Assembly (NCBI GenBank): GCA_024234635.1
Contig: JACKNX010000004.1
Span: 258,249 to 322,248, forward strand
Direction of reading: 5' to 3'
Length of the DNA stretch: 64,000 nt
Source: Pseudomonadales bacterium
Lineage (GTDB): Bacteria > Pseudomonadota > Gammaproteobacteria > Pseudomonadales > Azotimanducaceae
Positions 8,552 through 17,550 of this stretch are shown piece after piece; position 1 is the first letter of the stretch; each line of letters opens with the position of its first letter. The notes below the pieces were generated by a model. That model ran no database searches, was not told the DNA's origin, and worked only from the letters and a program-made list of their open reading frames with translations. The translations under genes were made by a program, and so were the position numbers.

Positions 8552-9115
8552 TCACTGCGTGAGTGTGTCCACGGCGTCCAGGGCGCGCGAGTACTCCGCG
8601 TATTCGAGCGATTCCGGCGCCAGCGCTGATGCTTTGCGGGCGTCGTGCCGCGCCGCGTCGAGGTCGCCAATCTTCTGGAACAGCAACGCGCGGTTGTAGT
8701 AGGCGACCCCAAGCGCCACATCGCCGATGCCAACCGCCGTATCGAGATCCTGCATCGCCTGCGCATACTGTTTCATGCGGACACGCACGTTGGAGCGGTT
8801 GATGAAGCCCTGCGACATTTCCGGCGCAATGGCGATGGCTTTGTCCTGGTCGGCAAGTGCCGCCTTCAGCTTCCCCGCCCGGGCCAGCAGGATGCCGCGA
8901 TTCATGTACGTCGCGGCGAGATCCACCCGCTCCAGACTCTGGTACTCGATGGCGACATCACATTGCTCAACGTCGGGCATGCGGGAGTCGAGTTGGGTCT
9001 GCCGATAGCACAAGTAAGCAGGCGATTCGTTCAGAAGCACCGTTTCCGAGGCCTGGCCCGCAGTTGCGGCGCCTACCGACACGGTCAGAAGGAACACTGT
9101 CTTGCGTAGTTTCAT
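8552..9115 (-). CDS. Exported tetratricopeptide-repeat protein
   Basis: A 187-residue protein with a signal peptide (MKLRKTVFLLTVSVGAATAGQAS, cleavage near residue 22) and at least three TPR units (about 60-165; for example ATYMNRGILLARAGKLKAAL and AYYNRALLFQKIGDLDAARH). It is probably a periplasmic scaffold for protein interactions. The longer upstream reading frame is shadow of the next gene; the ATG at 9115 opens directly into the signal peptide. It follows a second exported protein gene with a 10-bp gap, so the two are likely cotranscribed. Confidence 0.8.
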   Translation of the reverse strand: MKLRKTVFLLTVSVGAATAGQASETVLLNESPAYLCYRQTQLDSRMPDVEQCDVAIEYQSLERVDLAATYMNRGILLARAGKLKAALADQDKAIAIAPEMSQGFINRSNVRVRMKQYAQAMQDLDTAVGIGDVALGVAYYNRALLFQKIGDLDAARHDARKASALAPESLEYAEYSRALDAVDTLTQ

Positions 9116-9125
9116 GACAACCTCG

Positions 9126-9713
9126 CTACCTGTTTTCGGCTGCCAGCGCGGCCAGCCAGGGGGTGATGATGCGGCGCAGGATGCCGCGACCGAATTCCGT
9201 GTACCACACGCGCGGGTCCTGCGCGTTGCGTGGCATGTCGTCATCACGTGGCAACAGGCGCGCGGCACGCAACGTGGCGACACCGACATCAATTCGCTCT
9301 TCCGCCAGATACGCATCCGCGGCCCTCGCCCAGCAGTTCATTTCGGCAGCCTCCGTCGTCGCTGCCGTGGCGCATGCCAGTGACGACCGCGCGTCATTCA
9401 GCAGCGCCACAAGCTGATAGTGCTGATAGGCGGTGGACAGAAAGAAACGCCCGCGGTGTTCGGTACTGCGGCCGGGTGCATCCAGCGTCGCCAGTCGATC
9501 GGCCACCTTCTCCGCCTCCCGGGGCGATTGGCGGGGTATGTGCGCCAGCAGCAGATCCAGGCGCCCGATCAGGTCGGCGGCAATCTGCAGCCGATCCACC
9601 CGGGCCAGTTCGTCATGGCGCTGCGTATCAATGAGTGTCCAGGCGTCCGCCGCCCCGGCCGGGAACGGGGACAACGCGTACAGAATCACTGTCAGCGAAA
9701 AAAGTGACCTCAT
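9126..9713 (-). CDS. Hypothetical exported protein
   Basis: A 195-residue protein with a signal peptide (MRSLFSLTVILYALSPFPAGAADA) and a helical mature part containing two cysteines (in SSLACATAATTEAAEMNCWARA) that may form a disulfide. No family recognised. The helical pattern and pairing with the downstream TPR protein suggest that the two act together in the periplasm; this is inference. The ATG at 9713 is preferred over an in-frame upstream start because it begins the signal peptide. Confidence 0.65.
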   Translation of the reverse strand: MRSLFSLTVILYALSPFPAGAADAWTLIDTQRHDELARVDRLQIAADLIGRLDLLLAHIPRQSPREAEKVADRLATLDAPGRSTEHRGRFFLSTAYQHYQLVALLNDARSSLACATAATTEAAEMNCWARAADAYLAEERIDVGVATLRAARLLPRDDDMPRNAQDPRVWYTEFGRGILRRIITPWLAALAAENR

Positions 9714-9757
9714 GAAACTACCGGCCTCCGGCCGCGCCGGATCGATGCGGAACGGTC

Positions 9758-10639
9758 TCAGGCTACCGGTTTGAGCCGCAAAGACAACATGCGTTGACGC
9801 CGGTCTGCCGGAATGGGCACGGCACGACGCGCGACCAGGTCGAGTACGACGCCCACCGCCTGCGCGCTCGTCACGCAGCAACCGGTGTCGAGGTCGAAAC
9901 AGAGATGCACGAAATGCTGCAGTTTCTCGGTGACATCCCGCACGCCCGAGATGATCTCATAGCGGCTGCCGGCCTTCAGTGCGCCGTGGTGATGCATGCG
10001 GTATTCCAGGACCGCGCCGCCGACAAATCCATCAGATCGGGCGGCAAGTTCCGCTTCCGTCTGCAGCAGCGCCCAGAGGTTGGGCATGGCATCCGAGATG
10101 CGCCCCATCATGCCGTCTGGCGGCAACAGGTCGTCCATACCGCACTCCCGGCGCGCGATGACACCCTTGCCCACCGTGGCGAAGCCATGCGCCCTGGCGG
10201 CATCGAGTGCAAGGGATCCGAACGGCGTATCCGCATCGGCGATGCCGCGAGGCGCCGCATACGCGGGTATCGCGTGCGCGACGGCAGGGATTGTGTGTCC
10301 GTCGCCCGTCCAGCTACCAATGGCCGTCGCCAGCACGTTGTCCGTCAGGGAATGCCGGAGCGCTACCAGTAACGTGTAGCCGGTATCGTCGACCGCCAGC
10401 GGTGTCACATAGCCCGATACCGGTGTGGCCAGCCTGGCTTCAGCCAGATAGCGCATGTGCTGCCACCGCAGCGTGGCCCGCCCCGCTTCTCCCCACGCCG
10501 CGAGCGCCCCTATGACCGCTTCTCCCGCCATGCGCGAATAGAACCGCACATTGAGGTGGTCGTTCTCGTCACATTCCCAGCGGTTGACACTGCCCTTGTA
10601 GCCCAGCGTCCAGTGCAGGCCATCCCCTGTCTGCTTCAT
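9758..10639 (-). CDS. Double-hotdog thioesterase-like protein
   Basis: A 293-residue protein with two hotdog-like halves. The first contains WECDENDHLNVRFYSRMAGEAV, the DxNxHxN-type motif of 4-hydroxybenzoyl-CoA/acyl-ACP thioesterases (about residues 23-45); the second contains EYRMHHHGALKAGSRYEIISGVRDV (about 212-235). The likely reaction is hydrolysis of an acyl-CoA, substrate unknown. The ATG at 10639 follows GGGAGAG and is chosen over an upstream in-frame ATG. It sits among other acyl-CoA genes in this part of the chromosome. Confidence 0.78.
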   Translation of the reverse strand: MKQTGDGLHWTLGYKGSVNRWECDENDHLNVRFYSRMAGEAVIGALAAWGEAGRATLRWQHMRYLAEARLATPVSGYVTPLAVDDTGYTLLVALRHSLTDNVLATAIGSWTGDGHTIPAVAHAIPAYAAPRGIADADTPFGSLALDAARAHGFATVGKGVIARRECGMDDLLPPDGMMGRISDAMPNLWALLQTEAELAARSDGFVGGAVLEYRMHHHGALKAGSRYEIISGVRDVTEKLQHFVHLCFDLDTGCCVTSAQAVGVVLDLVARRAVPIPADRRQRMLSLRLKPVA

Positions 10640-10967
10640 CGATTCGCTCTCCCGGGTCGCATACAAAGCCGCGTACGTTACCAGCGCCTGCCAGGGCGGC
10701 CAAAACAGCAACGTACCACGCGCGGAAGGGTCGCGGGATGGGACGCCACAAACATAGGAAAAGGGTGATAAATACGTTCTATCTAACTGTTATTTATTCT
10801 AATTCTCTCGGATTTTCCTGACACGCCAGCGCACTACCGCGAAGCCGCGAAGGCTGCCCGGCTTGCGGCATCCGGTACAACCGCCGCGCGCGGAATCACG
10901 GGCGGGTGTTCCCTTGCACCTCGGTTGCAGGCGCAGGCATCGGCACACTCAGGTATGCGCAGCAGTT
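10640..10967. other. Intergenic region with an AT-rich core
   Basis: No gene is supported here. The segment 10750-10812 is strikingly AT-rich for this chromosome (runs such as GATAAATACG and TTATTTATTCTAATTC) and probably holds the promoter of the thioesterase gene on the minus strand. I could not choose a single -35/-10 pair. The remainder, 10813-10967, is GC-rich and without recognisable signals. Confidence 0.5.
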
Positions 10968-11273
10968 TCAGCGCGAGGAGCGGTGCGGAAAATCTTCCGG
11001 AACATTGAGATGGGTGCGCACGAAATCGTTCCATCGCGTGGCGGCACGCTCGGCCGCGAGCCGATGGACGTCGGCGGCGCTGTACTGCGACTCCACGAAG
11101 GCGTTGATACAGGCGCGGAAACCATCAACGTCGTCCACGAAGGCATTCCAGCGGGCAACGTCTTCCCTGGCCGGTCTTACCGGCTCGACGCAGGGTGCTT
11201 CGGGAATCACGTCGTGCGCTACCGCCGGGCCGCTGAGGCAACCTGCAAGCAGCACCTGCGCAAGTCGCCTCAA
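10968..11273 (-). CDS. Small exported or lipoprotein-like hypothetical protein
   Basis: A 101-residue protein starting at a TTG that overlaps the stop of the preceding gene as TTGA. The N-terminus MRRLAQVLLAGCLSGPAVAHD has a lipobox (LAGC, cysteine at 12) and could equally be cut after AVA. The mature part is helical with conserved-looking Trp and Cys residues (ARWNAFVDDVDGFRACINAFV). No family recognised. The start is set by the signal sequence and by the overlap with the upstream gene; an ATG 99 bp further upstream would read through that gene. Confidence 0.55.
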   Translation of the reverse strand: MRRLAQVLLAGCLSGPAVAHDVIPEAPCVEPVRPAREDVARWNAFVDDVDGFRACINAFVESQYSAADVHRLAAERAATRWNDFVRTHLNVPEDFPHRSSR

Positions 11274-11707
11274 GCGGGCACCACCGGCCGTTGCAGCCGG
11301 GCGAACAGGTACCCTCCCACGGCACCGCTCAGACACTGGAGCAGCAGACCGAACGGTGTGCCCGTGGCCCACACGGGATTCATGCCGAGCACGGACCGCA
11401 TGATCAGATGCAGCGCGAGTACCGCCACGAAACCGCCGACCACGTATCCCACCAGTCTCAGGGCCGGTCTGCCCCGGACGATGAGCCCCACCACCGGAAA
11501 GGCAATCAGGAGCGCGATGAGCAGCAGCCCGCCATAGGCGGGAAACATGGCGCCGAGATCATGCGCAACAGCGGCGGCGCGCTCCCCGAAGGGGATAGTG
11601 CGACCAAGGCTTTCGAGGAACGCCAGAACGACCTGCGTGGCCGCCGTGGCCCCAAGGGCAAAGGTTGCCAGCCAGGCGACCACAAAGACCAGCGTACGCT
11701 TTCCCAT
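11270..11707 (-). CDS. Hypothetical polytopic membrane protein
   Basis: A 145-residue protein with about four hydrophobic helices (roughly 5-27, 58-78, 84-104 and 115-137). No family recognised. It is followed, with a four-base overlap, by the small exported protein gene, so the pair probably forms a two-gene operon. It is divergent from the sugar dehydrogenase gene, with 33 bp between the two start codons. Confidence 0.7.
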   Translation of the reverse strand: MGKRTLVFVVAWLATFALGATAATQVVLAFLESLGRTIPFGERAAAVAHDLGAMFPAYGGLLLIALLIAFPVVGLIVRGRPALRLVGYVVGGFVAVLALHLIMRSVLGMNPVWATGTPFGLLLQCLSGAVGGYLFARLQRPVVPA

Positions 11708-11740
11708 GTATGCTCTCGCTTCCCAAACCGGAGAGCGCGC

Positions 11741-12853
11741 ATGCTAACCCGATTGCTGCCATTCGTCTTCGCCGCCCTCGCCGGCGCCGCAGCCCAGGCC
11801 GGCTATCGACTTGAAACGGTGGCCGAACACCTGGAAAAGCCCTGGGGCATGGCATTCCTGCCTGATGGTGGTCTGCTGGTCACGGAACACCCCGGCCGAT
11901 TACGCATCGTGTCCGCGGACGGCACCGTCGGCGCCCCGGTGGCCGGGGTGCCCGCGGTCTTCTACGAGAGCCAGGGTGGGCTGTTCGACGTGGTGCTGCA
12001 TCCGGACTTTGCCGACAACCGGGTCATCTTTCTCACCTATGCCGAAGGCGACGCCAGCGATAACGGCACGGCAGTGGCGCGCGCCACGCTCCGGCAGGAC
12101 GGTCTAACCGGCTCGCTGGATGATCTGGACGTCATCTTCCGGGTGCCCCGGCGAAAAGACACCCCGGTGCACTACGGTGGCCGCATGGCCTTTCTCCCCG
12201 ACGGCACCTTTCTGCTTACCACCGGCGATGGCTTCTCCTACCGGGAAGAAGCTCAGGACATTCACAGCACGCTCGGCAAGACCTTGCGCATGACCGCGGA
12301 CGGCAAGCCGGCGCCGGGAAATCCGTTTGCCGATGCGCCGTATGTGTGGACCTACGGGCACCGCAACGAACAGGGACTCGCCGTCACCCACGACGGCACG
12401 GTATGGCTGCATGAGCACGGCCCCCAGGGCGGCGATGAGCTCAACCGGATACTGCCGGGCACCAACTATGGCTGGCCCGCGATCTGCTACTGCTTGGACT
12501 ACACCGGCGCCTACGTCACGCCCTATTCAGAATGGGAAGGCATGGCGCAGCCCGAGCACTACTGGCGCCCCTCCATCGGTCCGTCCGGGCTGGCAGTTTA
12601 TGAAGGTGATGCCATCCCGGAATGGCACGGCGACATCTTCGTCGGGGCGCTGGTGAATCGCGAACTGCGTCGACTGCATCGGGAAGCCGATGGTTCCTGG
12701 ACGGAAGAAGCGTTGTTCAGTGATATCGGCCAACGCGTGCGCGATGTGCGGGCCGGGCCGGACGGCGCCCTTTACTTCAGCGTGGAAGGCGAAAACGGTC
12801 GTATCTTCCGGGTGGTGGGAGACAGCCCGCCGGCGGCCTCCGCGACCGAGTGA
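11741..12853 (+). CDS. PQQ-dependent soluble aldose sugar dehydrogenase family protein
   Basis: A 370-residue exported protein with a signal peptide (MLTRLLPFVFAALAGAAAQAG) and a six-bladed beta-propeller of the glucose/sorbosone dehydrogenase family (YliI/Asd type). Family blocks are EHLEKPWGMAFLPDGGLLVTE, GGLFDVVLHPDF, HYGGRMAFLPDG, YGHRNEQGLA, HEHGPQGGDELN and NYGWPA. The usual reaction is PQQ-dependent oxidation of aldoses in the periplasm. GGAGAG at 11731-11736 precedes the ATG. The long reading frame upstream of this ATG is a shadow of the divergent genes. A Cys-x-Cys in ICYCLDY is unusual for the family. Confidence 0.85.
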   Translation: MLTRLLPFVFAALAGAAAQAGYRLETVAEHLEKPWGMAFLPDGGLLVTEHPGRLRIVSADGTVGAPVAGVPAVFYESQGGLFDVVLHPDFADNRVIFLTYAEGDASDNGTAVARATLRQDGLTGSLDDLDVIFRVPRRKDTPVHYGGRMAFLPDGTFLLTTGDGFSYREEAQDIHSTLGKTLRMTADGKPAPGNPFADAPYVWTYGHRNEQGLAVTHDGTVWLHEHGPQGGDELNRILPGTNYGWPAICYCLDYTGAYVTPYSEWEGMAQPEHYWRPSIGPSGLAVYEGDAIPEWHGDIFVGALVNRELRRLHREADGSWTEEALFSDIGQRVRDVRAGPDGALYFSVEGENGRIFRVVGDSPPAASATE

Positions 12854-12873
12854 CGAGTGATGCGGGCAGGACG

Positions 12874-14013
12874 TCAGCCCCGGGGCTGCCGTCCGAACAC
12901 CACGCAACCGCTGGCACCAAACATGCCGCCAACCCCCAGGCACAGGGCTACTTCCACGTTGTCCACCTGCGCCGGGGCGATGCCCCTTACCTGGCGCACG
13001 CTTTCCTGCAGCGCGTACATGCCATACATCCCGGAGTGCATGTACGACAGGCCGCCGCCGTTGGTATTGGTGGGTAACCGGCCGCCTGGCGCGGTATTGC
13101 CTTCCCAGATGAAGGCACCCGCCTCACCTTTTGCGCAGAAGCCCAGATCCTCCAGACCGTAGATCGGCAGGTGCGCGAACGCGTCGTAGATCATCAGGTG
13201 ATCGACATCGGCATGGCGGATGCCCGCCTCGCGCATGGCATCGCCGCCCGCCTGACGGAAGGCGCGAGAACTGGTGAGCGACTCCATCTGGCTGATGATC
13301 GGGGTCTCCGAACTCTCGCCAGTTCCCCAGATGTACACCGGCGGTTGGGGGAAGTCCTTGGCCCGCTCGGCCGAGGTGACGATCAGCGCTCCGCCACCGT
13401 CCGTGACCAGACAGCATTCGAGCAGGTGAAACGGATAGGCGATCATGCGCGAATTCAGCACATCGTCCACGGTAATCAGATCGCGGAAACTGGCGCGTGG
13501 ATTCCGTGCTGCCCACTGCCGCTGAACCACCGCCACCATGGCAAGTTGCTCATGGGTGAGCCCGTAGTCCTTCATGTAGCGCAGCACCGGCACGGTGAAC
13601 ATGGTGGGCGGCCCCATGACCCCGAACGGCGCCTCGAACTGCCCGCCGAACGACGCGGGTGACGGCGCCATGCCCGCCTTGCCCACCCGGGATTTGCCGC
13701 TTTCGCCGTGGGTGATCAGCACCGTGGAACAGTGCCCCGCGTTGATAGCGGCAACCGCGTGCCGCACATGCACCATGAAAGAACATCCGCCAACGGACGT
13801 GCCGTCCACCCAGCGTGGTTTCAGGCCAAGATACTGCGCCACTTCCGTGGGCCGGAAGCCGGCGGTGGCAAAGCCGTCGATGTCCCGGGCCGTGATGCCG
13901 GCGTCGGCAAAGGCATTCAAGGCCGCGTCCGCGTGCAGCTGCAACTCGCTCATGTGCGGGATGACGCCGAGTTCGGTGGTCTCCGCCGCACCGACGATAG
14001 CAACGCCGGTCAC
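12874..14013 (-). CDS. SCP2-type thiolase / acetyl-CoA acetyltransferase-like protein
   Basis: A 379-residue member of the SCP-x/SCP2 thiolase family. Visible are VAIVGAAETTELG at the N-terminus, the likely nucleophile C in SVGGCSFMVHVRHA, the conserved ITHGESGKS region, and NTNGGGLSYMHSGMYGMY with GGMFGASGCVVF at the end. The GTG start overlaps the stop of the DUF35 gene (GTGA). Such thiolase/DUF35 pairs act in degradation of sterols, long acids or related acyl-CoAs, and the two proteins usually form a complex. The substrate is not evident. Confidence 0.85.
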   Translation of the reverse strand: MTGVAIVGAAETTELGVIPHMSELQLHADAALNAFADAGITARDIDGFATAGFRPTEVAQYLGLKPRWVDGTSVGGCSFMVHVRHAVAAINAGHCSTVLITHGESGKSRVGKAGMAPSPASFGGQFEAPFGVMGPPTMFTVPVLRYMKDYGLTHEQLAMVAVVQRQWAARNPRASFRDLITVDDVLNSRMIAYPFHLLECCLVTDGGGALIVTSAERAKDFPQPPVYIWGTGESSETPIISQMESLTSSRAFRQAGGDAMREAGIRHADVDHLMIYDAFAHLPIYGLEDLGFCAKGEAGAFIWEGNTAPGGRLPTNTNGGGLSYMHSGMYGMYALQESVRQVRGIAPAQVDNVEVALCLGVGGMFGASGCVVFGRQPRG

Positions 14014-14420
14014 GGTGCACCGCCCGCGGGTCGGAACAGCGGCAGCGTAATCTCGTCGGTCTGCTTGTCGAAGACCACCTCGAGGGGCATGTCGAGCACC
14101 AGCGCCTCCGGAGTCTGCGGGCAGTCGACGATGTTGCTCATCATGCGCGGCCCCTCCGCAAGCTTCACCAGCGCGATGGCATAGGGTGCCGTCCACGCCG
14201 GATGCGGCCGATGATTGATGACGTAACTTTCCAGGGTGCCGCGCCCGGACGCCCTGAACACATGCACGTCGCGGCTGCTGCACTCTGGACAGAACGGCCG
14301 CGGCGGAAAGTACACATGACTGCAGGCATGACATTTCTGCAGACGCAGTTCACCGTCACGGGTGCCTGCCCAGAAATGGTCGGTTTCGGGCGTGGGACGC
14401 GGTAGCGGCCGCTGTGCCAT
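14010..14420 (-). CDS. DUF35 OB-fold protein with zinc ribbon, thiolase partner
   Basis: A 136-residue DUF35-type acyl-CoA-associated protein. The N-terminal zinc ribbon has four cysteines (KCHACS and FCPEC, about residues 30-47), followed by the OB-fold (GTLESYVINHRPHPAW to MPLEVVF). In known pairs this protein binds an SCP2-type thiolase. The ATG at 14420 lies after GAGGAG; an upstream in-frame ATG would overlap the divergent glycosyltransferase. It is cotranscribed with the thiolase. Confidence 0.88.
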   Translation of the reverse strand: MAQRPLPRPTPETDHFWAGTRDGELRLQKCHACSHVYFPPRPFCPECSSRDVHVFRASGRGTLESYVINHRPHPAWTAPYAIALVKLAEGPRMMSNIVDCPQTPEALVLDMPLEVVFDKQTDEITLPLFRPAGGAP

Positions 14421-14483
14421 ATACTCCTCGCGGTTCGATTGAAAACGCCCCAGTATCCCAACGCCGCCAACAGACACGCAACC

Positions 14484-15629
14484 GTGACGGACCCGACGCC
14501 GATTTCCGCTTCACCAGGCAACCCCCCCGCACGGGTGCTGCTGGTCATCAGCGATCTTGGCTATGGCGGCGCGGAAGCCCAGGTGGTCGCGCTGGCCAAT
14601 GGGCTGGGTGCATTCGGTCTGGATGTTCACGTGGCCACGCTGTCGACCCACATACCGCTGGCCGAACGGCTCGACGTGCGCGCCCGCCTGCACCCGCTCA
14701 CAGGGCGTTCGCCACTGGCGCTCGCGCGCCTGGTGCGCCAGCTACGACCGGCGCTGCTGCACGGCTTCCTGCTGGATGGGGAGATTGCCGCTGCGCTGGC
14801 CAGCCTGGCCGTACGCGGTACCGTGGTGCTTGGCTCCGAGCGCAGCACGCATCACGACTACCGCGCCTGGCAACGCCTGCTGTACCGGTGCGTGCGCGGG
14901 CGCTTCGCCGGTTGGGTGGCGAATTCGGATGCGGGCGCTCGCTGGCACGCTACTGCCTTTCGCAACGATCCCGCCCGCTACCATGTGGTGCGCAATGGCG
15001 TGGATACACAGCGTTTTTCACCCGGCAGCGGCGCCAACGTACGTGTCGAACTGGGGCTGGATGCCCACACCCCGGTGATTGGCATGTTTGCGTCCTGGAA
15101 ACCGGCAAAGAACCACGCGGTGCTGCTCCATGCCGTGGCGGCGTTGAAACGACGCGGCGTGCGCTTGCGGGTACTTCTGGTGGGGGCGCCGGTGGCGCGC
15201 GCAGCCAGGGGCAGCATCGACCCCGTAAGCGGAGTGATTGCGACGCTGGGACTTGGGGAGGATGTGTGCGTGCTGCCACCCCGCGCGGACGTGGAGCGCC
15301 TGTATCGCGTGTGTACGTTGACCGTGCTGCCCTCAGCCTGGGAAGGCACGCCGAATGTCGTGCTGGAGTCCCTCGCCTGCGGTGTACCGGTGCTGGGGAG
15401 CGACGTACCCGGCAACCGCGAACTGCTGGCATCCGGTGAGGGCGGTGAGCTGTTCGACGCCGGTGATGCGCCGCAGCTGGCAAACCGCATCGAGGCCCTG
15501 CTTGGCGATCCGTCGCGTCTGGCCGCCCTGCGGATCGCCGCCCGGCAGAACGCCGAAACGCACCATGCCCTGCCCCGCATGCTGGCCGCCATGGCCACGG
15601 TCTACCAGGCGACCCTCCACGCCACCTGA
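14484..15629 (+). CDS. Glycosyltransferase family 4 protein
   Basis: A GT-B fold glycosyltransferase of about 381 residues. The donor-binding C-terminal domain shows PSAWEGTPNVVLESLACGVPVLGSDVPGNREL, with the EGTPNVVLE acid-loop pattern of GT4; the N-terminal domain begins RVLLVISDLGYGGAEAQV. The likely product is a cell-surface glycan. Start is uncertain: the GTG at 14484 is placed close to the fold, while an in-frame TTG at 14439 would add 15 residues, and neither has a good ribosome site. It is divergent from the DUF35 gene. Confidence 0.82.
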   Translation: MTDPTPISASPGNPPARVLLVISDLGYGGAEAQVVALANGLGAFGLDVHVATLSTHIPLAERLDVRARLHPLTGRSPLALARLVRQLRPALLHGFLLDGEIAAALASLAVRGTVVLGSERSTHHDYRAWQRLLYRCVRGRFAGWVANSDAGARWHATAFRNDPARYHVVRNGVDTQRFSPGSGANVRVELGLDAHTPVIGMFASWKPAKNHAVLLHAVAALKRRGVRLRVLLVGAPVARAARGSIDPVSGVIATLGLGEDVCVLPPRADVERLYRVCTLTVLPSAWEGTPNVVLESLACGVPVLGSDVPGNRELLASGEGGELFDAGDAPQLANRIEALLGDPSRLAALRIAARQNAETHHALPRMLAAMATVYQATLHAT

Positions 15630-15690
15630 CGGCAGGGTCCTGACCAACGGCGCAACGTCGTCCCCCAAACGCACCAGTGGCCCACGTGCG

Positions 15691-16494
15691 TCAGCCGAGT
15701 AACCACTCCAGGCGTCGTCGGGACAGAAGCGGCTGGTCGTCGTGTTGATCCGGGTGGAAGTCCGCCCGGTAGTAGACCCCAAGCTCACCCCGCAGGGCGC
15801 GCAGAAAGCCGTCCCGTCCCCAGAGCTTGTGCCAGCCCTGCCGGAGTATGAGCAGTGACAGGGCGCGATCCCTGTGTAACAGCAGGAGGTGCCGGAAGAA
15901 GACCTCCACATGAAAGGCAAAGGTGGCGTGCAGCATCGCCAGCCGGCGCAGCCACCGCGGCCCGCCGGTGGTGCGGTACACATCGAAGGCGACCGATTTG
16001 TGCTCCGCTTCCTCCACCGCGTGCCAGCGCCACAACGGCTGCATGGTGGGATGCATGGGCGCAATCCAGGTCTCGGGATGCGTCATGACACTACGCGCGA
16101 GCGCAGCGGTGATGTGCTCAACGCCTGCCGTCAGGGCAAGCGCATAACGTGGGGTCCGTTCATTGAAGAAGGTCATCACGGCGCGCTGATTGCGGTTGAG
16201 TCGTTCCAGGATGCCGTAACCCTGCGCCTTGAGCAGGGCAACGTGTGCGTCGTGCTCGCGGCTGTGCTGCCCTTCCTGACCCACAAAACAACGGATCGCC
16301 TCCAGCAGCGCCGGATCTGACACCTGGTGCTGGTAGTGGCGCACCGCGCGGATGAAAAACCGCTCCCCGTCGGGAAATGTGCTGGATATCGCATTGAAGA
16401 AATGGGTCAGGAAGACGTCACCGCCAAACCAGTAGCGGGGACACGTCTCGCCGGGTGGATCGGGAAGTTTGCGTACGGTGATGGCGTGCGGCAC
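15691..16494 (-). CDS. PF10118-type putative metal-dependent hydrolase
   Basis: A 267-residue protein that matches the 'predicted metal-dependent hydrolase' family PF10118: RYWFGGDVFLTHFFNAISSTFPDGERFFI near the N-terminus, GQEGQHSREHDAH, AGVEHITA and WHAVEEAEHKSVAFDVY. The repeated E/H pairs look like ligands of a di-iron-type helical site. The GTG at 16494 follows AGGAGG with ideal spacing. The reaction is not established. The gene is divergent from the SDR gene downstream. Confidence 0.85.
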   Translation of the reverse strand: MPHAITVRKLPDPPGETCPRYWFGGDVFLTHFFNAISSTFPDGERFFIRAVRHYQHQVSDPALLEAIRCFVGQEGQHSREHDAHVALLKAQGYGILERLNRNQRAVMTFFNERTPRYALALTAGVEHITAALARSVMTHPETWIAPMHPTMQPLWRWHAVEEAEHKSVAFDVYRTTGGPRWLRRLAMLHATFAFHVEVFFRHLLLLHRDRALSLLILRQGWHKLWGRDGFLRALRGELGVYYRADFHPDQHDDQPLLSRRRLEWLLG

Positions 16495-16629
16495 TGTCGT
16501 CCTCCTGCAGCCGGTCACTGAATGAACGGAGACCGGCATTATCAATCACTTTCCTGGCAAATCGCAGACGCCATCATCCGCACCTGCCGGTGGTGTGCAA
16601 TTGATCAGGACAATGAGGAGGACAAAGGC

Positions 16630-17487
16630 ATGATCGACTGGCTCAAATCCGGCAATTGCGCGGTGATCACCGGCGGCGGCAGCGGCATCGGGCTTGCAGC
16701 CGCGCAGCGGTTTCTGGAGGCTGGTATGGACGTGCTCATCGCCGACGCAAACGAATCGGCGCTGACCCAGGCGGAAGGCGCCCTGCAACGTCACGGCCGG
16801 CGACTGCTCACGCAGCATTGTGACGTTGCCCGCCTGGAGGACATTCAGGCACTGAAGGTCACCGCCGACACCGCGTTCGGCCGCGTGGACTGCCTGATGA
16901 ACAACGCCGGCGCCGCGGTGACCCGTGCCGCGCCCTGGGAGGATCTTGCCGGCTGGCGCCGGCAACTCGACATCAACCTGTGGGGCATCGTGCAAGGCTG
17001 CCACGTTTTCGTGCCGGACATGCTCAGGTCACCATCGCCGGTGGCGGTCATCAATACCGGCTCCAAACAGGGCATCACCAACCCGCCGCCGGGCTACGCC
17101 TATAACCTGTCCAAGGCGGGCGTGGTGAACTACACCCAGAGCCTGGCGCACGCGTTGCGGCAAATCGACCAATGCCCGGTTTCGGCGCATCTGCTGATCC
17201 CGGGCTTCACCTACTCCGGCATGATCGCCCGGCATATCCCGGAAAAGCCGGCCGGTGCCTGGAGCACAGATCAGGTGGTGGACTACCTCCTCGATGCGCT
17301 CGCGCGCGGCGACTTCTGCATTCTCTGCCCCGACAACGATACGCCGCGGGAACTCGATGCCAGGCGTATCCGCTGGAATGCCGACGATCTGATCCTGAAC
17401 CGCCCGGCGCTGTCACGCTGGCACCCGGACCATGCACAGGCCTATGCGGCGTTCGTCGCCGACGTGCCGCTCACGCCGCGGGAATAG
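16630..17487 (+). CDS. Short-chain dehydrogenase/reductase
   Basis: A 285-residue classical SDR: nucleotide-binding TGGGSGIG (about 14-21), NNAG, catalytic Ser in INTGSKQG, and YxxxK in YNLSK. It oxidises or reduces an unidentified alcohol or ketone with NAD(P). The ATG at 16630 is preceded by GAGGAGG; a start 108 bp earlier has no ribosome site. It is followed by an LLM oxidoreductase gene after 63 bp, suggesting joint function on an aliphatic or cyclic substrate. Confidence 0.9.
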   Translation: MIDWLKSGNCAVITGGGSGIGLAAAQRFLEAGMDVLIADANESALTQAEGALQRHGRRLLTQHCDVARLEDIQALKVTADTAFGRVDCLMNNAGAAVTRAAPWEDLAGWRRQLDINLWGIVQGCHVFVPDMLRSPSPVAVINTGSKQGITNPPPGYAYNLSKAGVVNYTQSLAHALRQIDQCPVSAHLLIPGFTYSGMIARHIPEKPAGAWSTDQVVDYLLDALARGDFCILCPDNDTPRELDARRIRWNADDLILNRPALSRWHPDHAQAYAAFVADVPLTPRE

Positions 17488-17550
17488 GCACCACCCCGGG
17501 AACCGGGGACAATCGACCCGGCCCACTGCCGCAACAAGGAGCATACGACC

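Noticed and set aside
11291..11740. N-terminal extension of the sugar dehydrogenase
   Set aside because: It is the shadow of the divergent membrane-protein gene; the signal peptide begins at 11741.
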